From DATDXV01 sp035289205 (GTDB lineage: Archaea > Aenigmatarchaeota > Aenigmatarchaeia > Aenigmatarchaeales > DATDXV01), in NCBI GenBank assembly GCA_035289205.1, contig DATDXV010000020.1:1-10538 (forward strand): a DNA stretch of 10,538 bases, read 5' to 3'. Below, one piece after another: positions 6,488 to 10,538 of this stretch (position 1 is its first letter; every line of letters starts with the position of its first letter). The notes under the pieces are model-generated. The model searched no databases. It had not been told where the DNA came from and saw nothing but the letters and a program-made list of their open reading frames with translations. Made by a program: the position numbers and the translations under genes.

Positions 6488-6498
6488 AAATTTAAATA
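6488..6498. promoter_or_regulatory. Shared bidirectional TATA region between VanZ and DJ-1 genes
   Basis: AAATTTAAATA is the only AT-rich element in the 44-bp gap between the divergent starts. Its TTTAAA core is self-complementary. It is centred 23.5 bp before the DJ-1 ATG (6517) and 21.5 or 24.5 bp before the two VanZ ATGs. One box could therefore recruit TBP in either orientation. Confidence 0.55.
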
Positions 6499-6516
6499 CA
6501 AACACCAATTAGGGGT

Positions 6517-7056
6517 ATGCCGAAAGCGCTTGTGTTTCTTGCCGACGGGTTCGAGGATATCGAAGGAGTTGCTGTTATAGACGTTCTAAGAAGGGCCGGG
6601 ATAAATGTCAAGACTGTAGGGCTTGTGGGAAATATTGTTACAAGCGCGAGGGGCGTCAGGGTATACGCTGATGAGCGGCTTATCGACTTTGACAAGGCTT
6701 CGGAGTTTGATGCCATAGTGCTTCCTGGCGGAGCAGTTGGAACAGAAAATCTTGGAAAGCATGAAAAAGTTCTTAGGGTTATAGACGATTTCGCAAAGAG
6801 CGGAAAACTGATCTGCGCGATTTGCGCCGCTCCTTCAATACTTGCAAAGAGAGGCCTGCTCAAGGAGAAAAGGGCCACAATCTTCCCGGGAATGGAGAAG
6901 CTTCTTGACAAACCAAGGGATGAGGCTGTTGTTGTAGATGGAAACATAATAACCTCGCAGGGACCCGGTACAGCAATAGCATTCGGCCTGAAGATTGTTG
7001 AGATGCTCATGGGCCCTGGAATCTCTTCCAGGCTGAAACAGGACCTTGTTGCCTAA
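6517..7056 (+). CDS. DJ-1/PfpI superfamily protein
   Basis: This 179-residue cytoplasmic protein has a close match to the DJ-1/YajL branch. Members have been described as glyoxalases, protein deglycases, chaperones or, in the PfpI branch, proteases; the exact activity is disputed. The conserved Glu is E16 in GFEDIEGVAVIDVLRRAG. The nucleophile elbow is ICAICAAPSILA, with reactive Cys C103. TIFPGME (121-127) replaces the His-containing segment of other family branches, as in DJ-1. ITSQGPGTAIAFGLKIVEML (145-164) is the DJ-1 C-terminal signature, followed by a short helix. The length is typical and no domain is missing. It starts at the first ATG after AGGGGT, 23.5 bp from the shared TATA box, and a tRNA gene follows after 37 bp. 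Confidence 0.93.
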   Translation: MPKALVFLADGFEDIEGVAVIDVLRRAGINVKTVGLVGNIVTSARGVRVYADERLIDFDKASEFDAIVLPGGAVGTENLGKHEKVLRVIDDFAKSGKLICAICAAPSILAKRGLLKEKRATIFPGMEKLLDKPRDEAVVVDGNIITSQGPGTAIAFGLKIVEMLMGPGISSRLKQDLVA

Positions 7057-7059
7057 TAC

Positions 7060-7066
7060 TTTTAAA
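7060..7066 (+). promoter_or_regulatory. TATA box of the tRNA gene
   Basis: TTTTAAA is centred 30 bp before the first tRNA base. Initiation would fall at about 7088-7090 and leave a 4-6 nt leader for RNase P. Confidence 0.6.
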
Positions 7067-7116
7067 CTCCTATCGCGATTTCTAATCAGACATAGCCCCG
7101 TAGTCTAGCGGTCAAG

Positions 7117-7138
7117 AGAGCACAATCTGCTCTGATAA
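7117..7138 (+). other. Non-canonical tRNA intron in the D-arm (22 nt, position 22/23)
   Basis: The segment interrupts the D arm. A relaxed bulge-helix-bulge can be drawn. The central helix pairs 7111-7114 (GTCA) with 7133-7136 (TGAT), three Watson-Crick pairs and one G-T. The 3-nt bulges are AG/A (7115-7117) and AA/G (7137-7139). The inner stem is GAGCA with TGCTC (7118-7122/7128-7132) and a 5-nt loop. Cuts after the second base of each bulge remove 22 nt. Because AGA is repeated at 7115-7117 and 7138-7140, removal of 23 nt would also give a good D stem (T13-A22 instead of T13-G22). The outer helix is poor, so the exact ends are uncertain. Confidence 0.7.
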
Positions 7139-7153
7139 GATACCTGGCTCTGA

Positions 7154-7166
7154 TCCTTCGGGAGTT
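7154..7166 (+). other. Canonical-site tRNA intron (13 nt, position 37/38)
   Basis: A full bulge-helix-bulge is visible. The outer helix is CCTGG/CCAGG (the anticodon stem). The 4-bp central helix pairs CTCT (7148-7151) with GGAG (7161-7164). The 3-nt bulges are GA/T (7152-7154) and TT/A (7165-7167). Cuts after the second bulge base excise 13 nt exactly between positions 37 and 38. Only one inner pair (C7155-G7160) and a 4-nt loop remain, close to the smallest possible intron. Confidence 0.8.
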
Positions 7167-7205
7167 ACCAGGTGACCGAGGTTCGAATCCTCGCGGGGCT
7201 ACCAA

Positions 7206-10200
7206 TCAATATTTCCTGCTGTCCTCAACCCAGAAATACATGACCTCATAGTCCCTGTCCCTTACCACAAACTCTGCGAATGCGTCCTTGCTTTCCATTT
7301 TGCCTGCATATATTATACGCCAATAAGAGGTGTCCTCCCAGACGTTGTTGGTTATCCTCGCATTCACATAACTGCAGAGCTCTGATGAGCTGTATTTGGT
7401 GCAGCTTTCTATGCGGTCCAGGGTCATGTTTGTAACAACAGTGCTGATATTGGTGTAATACTCAGAGAGCATGAGGCTATTCATGATTTCCTCTTCGGAG
7501 TGCGTGCTTGCTATTGCGAATGCTGTCACATCGCCTCCTCCAAAACTCTGCAAGCCATTGAATATGCTCCCTGCCATAAGGAGCATTGCTATAAGTGCCA
7601 AGAATCTGCTGTAATTCTTGTAGTTCTTTGCTTTCTTCTCCCTCTCTATCTGCTCCTTTATCTCCCCTATCTTGCTCTCCAGTTCGATCTTCATCTCCTT
7701 GTAATATGATGCATCTATGTCATTGCTTTTGTAATCCTTACGCAGCCCGCTGAGCTCTCTCTCAAGTCTTATCTTTGCGTGGGAAAGCTTTCTCAGGCCC
7801 GCTTTGCTTATCGGGCTGGGCCCCCTTCTTATCAGCTCGCTCTGGAGATCTTCAATCCTCTTCAGAAGATCTTCTTTCTGCTTCCTGTATACAGAGTCGT
7901 TGATGGCGCCGCTCCTGCGCATCGCTTCAACATTGTGAAGGAATTCCCTTGTCTTCATTATCTCCTTCTTTATTTCATCTACGCTCCTTCCAACAAGCAG
8001 GCTGTACTTTATCCTGCTCAGTTCGGAGTGCAGCCTTCTCTCATGGAATATCAGGTAAGCTATTATCAGCAATATTATCAGCATCAACAGCAAGAGCCAT
8101 ATGTTAAATTCGGGCAGGGTGGTTGGCAGTGTTATTATAGGCAGAACAGATTCCACGGACTTATAGAGTATGGTCTCTTCCTTCCTGTCTTCGTCTGCTA
8201 TCGCTATGAGCTTCACAAGGTACTCCTTCTCTGTGTCAGCTCCATTGAAGACTATTGTAAATATCTGGCTCTTTCCTGCTTCTATGTCCGCAAGGTTTGG
8301 ACTTATCTTATAGAGATCTTCCGGAAGCCCGGACAGTATTAACTTCGTGTTATGCAGCGTGTCGTTTCCTATGTTCTTGACAATAACATTGTGAGTAGCG
8401 CTTCCGCCTGTCTGCACTGTTACCTTGGAAGGATACTCTGTTATTTGTATCTTGCCTGATGGCGTTACTGCAGATACCTGCTGTACTATGAATGCCCCGC
8501 CTCCTCCCCCTCCTCCAGATACTAGGCCAGATGGCTGGGGTGTTGGTGCAGGAGTTTCCGTTGCAACGAATGATAATGAAGCTCCGCTCCTCTCTGCTCC
8601 GAAGTATACGACTACCTTGAACCACAGGACTCCAGTCTGTTGAATGTTGTTAAGGGTAAGTATGATGTTGAAATCTTCCCCTACCCTGATTAGCTTTGAT
8701 CCGCTTCCAGAGGCCAGATCATCGCCTCCACCGCACTGGTTGCTTTGTTCCGCAACGATGCAGTACTCGTATGGGTATTCGGTATCCGCGTTACCTTCGT
8801 TTGTTATCGTGACATCCGCGCTGATCGTTGGTATCACAGTATCTGTCATCCCGTTTATCTTTACTTGGACAGGGCTGCTCGACAGTTGCCAGAAGTCGCT
8901 GTACTTGTTTGTTATTCCGTTGACGGTTGTGGTTGCAATCGCTTCCCAGACCCCGCCTGTCTGGCCGCTGCTTGTTGTGAAATTATATATATATATTCCG
9001 GTCTCCTGCAGGGTCATGTTAGCATCTGTGACGATCTGGTTCCTAAGCGGGTCGAACAGGTTCACCTTTGGTGTTGTGTCAGCATTCTTCGGGTTGCTGA
9101 GGTAGTCTGTTATCCATACTTTCAACCTGTAGTTCTGTCCTGCTGCTACGCTTCCAAAATCTGACAGCAGCACGTTGAACTGCGATGATAGCGTGCTGCT
9201 TATGTTTGACACCCAGAACGGCGCCTGTATGGGTGCGCTCTTGTTGCCTGCAATGACTGTGCAGTTCCAGCGGTAGCTTCCCGCTGTCTGCGTCGGTATC
9301 CAGAACGAATATGCTGTTCCTAGGTTAGTGGACATCGTTCCATTGGCTATGCTGCTGTTTGTGCTGCTCTGCACTACGCCGCAGGCTGTTGTGTTGCTTA
9401 TGCTCACGGAGTTGCCGAGCTGGTCTGCAGCAGATATCCATATTTCCGCTTTGCTGTTCAACTCGACATATGGAGTTGACAGGGTAGTGAGCTGCAGTTC
9501 TGATGATGAGTTCTGCTGATAGAACACATTCTTGAGGAACTGCGTATCATTATAGACATTTGTGGTTGTTGTGTTCACGCCAACCAAGCTCACATTGATG
9601 CTATCAAGTGTCGTGTTTATCCACCAGGCTGCGCACTGCCCGTCTTTTAGGCAACTCTCCAGCGACTGGCTGACGCTCTGGTTATAGTATGTCAGGTTCC
9701 TTACAGGATAGCCCCATACATCTGTCGCTATTCCTGTTGTGTTCCACCAGCTAAGGTTCCTGTAGTTGAAGTTCCAGACCGCTATCGCTATCTGGTTGTA
9801 ATCTATAGTTGCTGTTGCGCCTGTAGGCTGTGATGAGACAAGCGTGAAGCCCGAGTATGTCACGCCGCTTATGGCACAGCTTGCATTTATGAAGAATATG
9901 CTGGCCGATGTAGGCGTTGTCCAGTTGAACTGGTAGCTGCCTGTTCCGAAGTTCGTCATGTTGCCTGAGGTCTGCACCTGCATAGTGTTCAGGTCTATCA
10001 CATCTATGTTTAGCAATCCGTCGCAGTTTCTGTTCACTCCGCCGCTCTTTACTGATGCCGCTATTCCCGATAGTGTCAGGGTCGCTATCGGCGAGGATGA
10101 CTGGAGTTCTATTGTAGAGGATGATACTGCTGGGCAGTCTGTTGGTGAAACCGCATTGGACTCCCCATAGCTGCTTTCGCATATGTTGTTGCCTGCCACG

Positions 10201-10538
10201 TACTCAGCAAGGGCGAATGCCTTGTTAGTTACATTGCTTACATTCACAACTACAACTTGGCCTGTGAAGTTTATCGAACCGCCTATTCTGACCCAGGCAT
10301 TCGCGCAGCCTGTGAACTGATTCCATGCATCGCACCTGTATATTCCCAGATTAGGAACAAAAATGTCATTGTATGTTGCATAGCTGAATGTCACGTTCGC
10401 AGAGCTGTAGTTGAGCGTTGTGTTTACGCTCAGCCCTGTGAGCGATCCCCTTCCTATCAGCCTTGTTGGTATCCTGCCGAACCTTGCAGGATCGGCATAA
10501 TGGGATGTTATTGGGGTCGAGAACATCCTTATTGAATC
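7206..10538 (-). CDS. Giant membrane-anchored surface glycoprotein (N-terminus outside window)
   Basis: Read from the edge, the frame is open before the first in-window Met (10526, residue 1 here), and no signal peptide follows that Met, so the gene almost certainly continues past 10538. Residues 1-800 are extracellular in character: Ser/Thr/Asn-rich with more than 20 N-x-S/T sequons. Ig-like beta segments recur (GTGSYQFNWTT, TAGSYRWNCTV, ETGIYIYNFTT). A Pro/Thr linker leads to seven Gly (671-677), then a CARDB/NEW-like domain (GSATHNVIVKNIGNDTLHNTKL). TM1 is about 808-827. A basic coiled coil fills 829-970, with two SHOCT-like helices (867-888, 928-952). TM2 is about 974-996. A C-terminal domain of about 110 residues with a Cys pair (ESCTKYSSSELCSY) follows. 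The order suggests outside-coiled coil inside-outside. It ends in TGA one base from the tRNA 3' end. Confidence 0.85.
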   Translation of the reverse strand, partial: DSIRMFSTPITSHYADPARFGRIPTRLIGRGSLTGLSVNTTLNYSSANVTFSYATYNDIFVPNLGIYRCDAWNQFTGCANAWVRIGGSINFTGQVVVVNVSNVTNKAFALAEYVAGNNICESSYGESNAVSPTDCPAVSSSTIELQSSSPIATLTLSGIAASVKSGGVNRNCDGLLNIDVIDLNTMQVQTSGNMTNFGTGSYQFNWTTPTSASIFFINASCAISGVTYSGFTLVSSQPTGATATIDYNQIAIAVWNFNYRNLSWWNTTGIATDVWGYPVRNLTYYNQSVSQSLESCLKDGQCAAWWINTTLDSINVSLVGVNTTTTNVYNDTQFLKNVFYQQNSSSELQLTTLSTPYVELNSKAEIWISAADQLGNSVSISNTTACGVVQSSTNSSIANGTMSTNLGTAYSFWIPTQTAGSYRWNCTVIAGNKSAPIQAPFWVSNISSTLSSQFNVLLSDFGSVAAGQNYRLKVWITDYLSNPKNADTTPKVNLFDPLRNQIVTDANMTLQETGIYIYNFTTSSGQTGGVWEAIATTTVNGITNKYSDFWQLSSSPVQVKINGMTDTVIPTISADVTITNEGNADTEYPYEYCIVAEQSNQCGGGDDLASGSGSKLIRVGEDFNIILTLNNIQQTGVLWFKVVVYFGAERSGASLSFVATETPAPTPQPSGLVSGGGGGGGAFIVQQVSAVTPSGKIQITEYPSKVTVQTGGSATHNVIVKNIGNDTLHNTKLILSGLPEDLYKISPNLADIEAGKSQIFTIVFNGADTEKEYLVKLIAIADEDRKEETILYKSVESVLPIITLPTTLPEFNIWLLLLMLIILLIIAYLIFHERRLHSELSRIKYSLLVGRSVDEIKKEIMKTREFLHNVEAMRRSGAINDSVYRKQKEDLLKRIEDLQSELIRRGPSPISKAGLRKLSHAKIRLERELSGLRKDYKSNDIDASYYKEMKIELESKIGEIKEQIEREKKAKNYKNYSRFLALIAMLLMAGSIFNGLQSFGGGDVTAFAIASTHSEEEIMNSLMLSEYYTNISTVVTNMTLDRIESCTKYSSSELCSYVNARITNNVWEDTSYWRIIYAGKMESKDAFAEFVVRDRDYEVMYFWVEDSRKY

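Larger units (their letters stand above)
7094..7204 (+). tRNA. tRNA-Gln (CUG), interrupted by two introns, CCA encoded
   Basis: The acceptor stem is AGCCCCG (7094-7100) with CGGGGCT (7194-7200), discriminator A7201 and genomic CCA (7202-7204). The T arm is CGAGG-TTCGAAT-CCTCG (7177-7193), with a GTTCGAATCC box B. The anticodon stem CCTGG (7143-7147) pairs with CCAGG (7168-7172), and the loop C-T-C-T-G-A gives anticodon CUG with T33 in place. The D arm is GTCT (7103-7106) then AGCGGTCA, with its 3' strand at 7139-7141. The 111-nt gene only folds as a tRNA after removing 7117-7138 and 7154-7166, which leaves 76 nt including CCA. G15 and C48 (7176) can form the Levitt pair. The A1-U72 pair suits archaeal tRNA-Gln, which would be charged through Glu-tRNA-Gln. 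The 3' end is one base from the convergent stop codon. Confidence 0.85.

Noticed and set aside
6473..6508. N-terminal extension of VanZ to an ATG at 6508
   Set aside because: The extension would place the shared TATA box inside the coding sequence and leave no promoter. MVFVFKFLSPRG does not resemble the family N-terminus.
6492..7010. Minus-strand frame of 172 codons antisense to DJ-1
   Set aside because: The plus strand encodes an unmistakable DJ-1 family protein with catalytic residues; the antisense frame has no recognisable features.
7115..7136. Hairpin AGAGCA/TGCTCT read as an anticodon arm
   Set aside because: Its loop lacks T33, and the true anticodon arm CCTGG/CCAGG with a correct loop lies downstream. 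The hairpin fits better as the inner helix of the D-arm intron.
7142..7173. ACCTGG/CCAGGT stem read as the variable arm of a Leu or Ser tRNA
   Set aside because: That reading leaves no valid anticodon arm. Interpreting it as the anticodon stem with a 37/38 intron gives a complete BHB and a tRNA-Gln with A1-U72.
7779..8342. Plus-strand frame of 187 codons inside the surface-protein gene
   Set aside because: It is antisense to the TM1 and coiled-coil region of the long minus-strand gene, which is coherent over more than 1100 codons.
8497..8516. GC-rich run CCTCC repeats as a regulatory or repeat element
   Set aside because: It is simply the codons for seven glycines in the surface-protein linker on the minus strand.

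Overview
The window is a compact, gene-dense stretch of an archaeal genome. The evidence is TATA boxes at a fixed distance from start codons, genes almost without 5' untranslated leaders, a tRNA interrupted by bulge-helix-bulge introns, heavy AGA/AGG arginine use, an archaeal-type surface glycoprotein and small archaeal-looking hypothetical proteins. The short genes and unusual tRNA introns would suit a DPANN-type lineage (for example Micrarchaeota or Diapherotrites). That placement is inference; no marker gene in the window fixes it.

Layout from left to right. Positions 1-75 may hold the start of a minus-strand gene that leaves the window. On the plus strand there follow a CPA-family cation/proton antiporter (191-1438), an unrecognised helical/coiled-coil protein (1469-2581), an EndoIII-superfamily DNA glycosylase of MagIII/MpgII type (2615-3214) overlapping thymidylate kinase (3214-3852), a cytidylate-kinase-like P-loop protein with an odd Walker A and a long tail (3885-4529), and a 150-residue protein that may have a SecB-like fold (4534-4986). 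A minus-strand block follows after 2 bp: an unrecognised protein with a possible catalytically dead LAGLIDADG-like domain and a coiled coil (4989-6101), then a VanZ-like membrane protein (6110-6472). Divergent from VanZ is a DJ-1/PfpI protein (6517-7056). Next is a tRNA-Gln(CUG) gene (7094-7204) that reads as containing two introns, 22 nt in the D-arm and 13 nt at the canonical 37/38 site. The rest (7206 to the right edge) is most of a very large membrane-anchored, glycosylation-rich surface protein on the minus strand, whose N-terminus lies outside the window.

Gene expression is unusually legible. Most genes have their own TATA-like box centred about 24-27 bp before the ATG, which predicts leaderless transcripts. 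The box sits inside the preceding gene where necessary. The exception is tmk, which is coupled to the glycosylase by a TGATG overlap. The gene at 4989-6101 also carries a perfect 9+3+9 inverted repeat between its TATA box and start, a good candidate repressor site. VanZ and DJ-1 start from one short shared AT-rich box.

Functionally the plus-strand cluster mixes nucleotide metabolism (tmk, cmk-like), base-excision repair, ion homeostasis and possibly protein folding. It looks like housekeeping chromosome rather than a mobile island. I saw no insertion sequence, CRISPR array or phage gene. No gene-free stretch exceeds 300 bases; the longest gap is 76-190, which holds the two putative divergent promoters. 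The strongest items for follow-up are the twice-interrupted tRNA-Gln, the 21-bp operator-like palindrome with its unknown gene, the SecB-like candidate and the topology of the giant surface protein.
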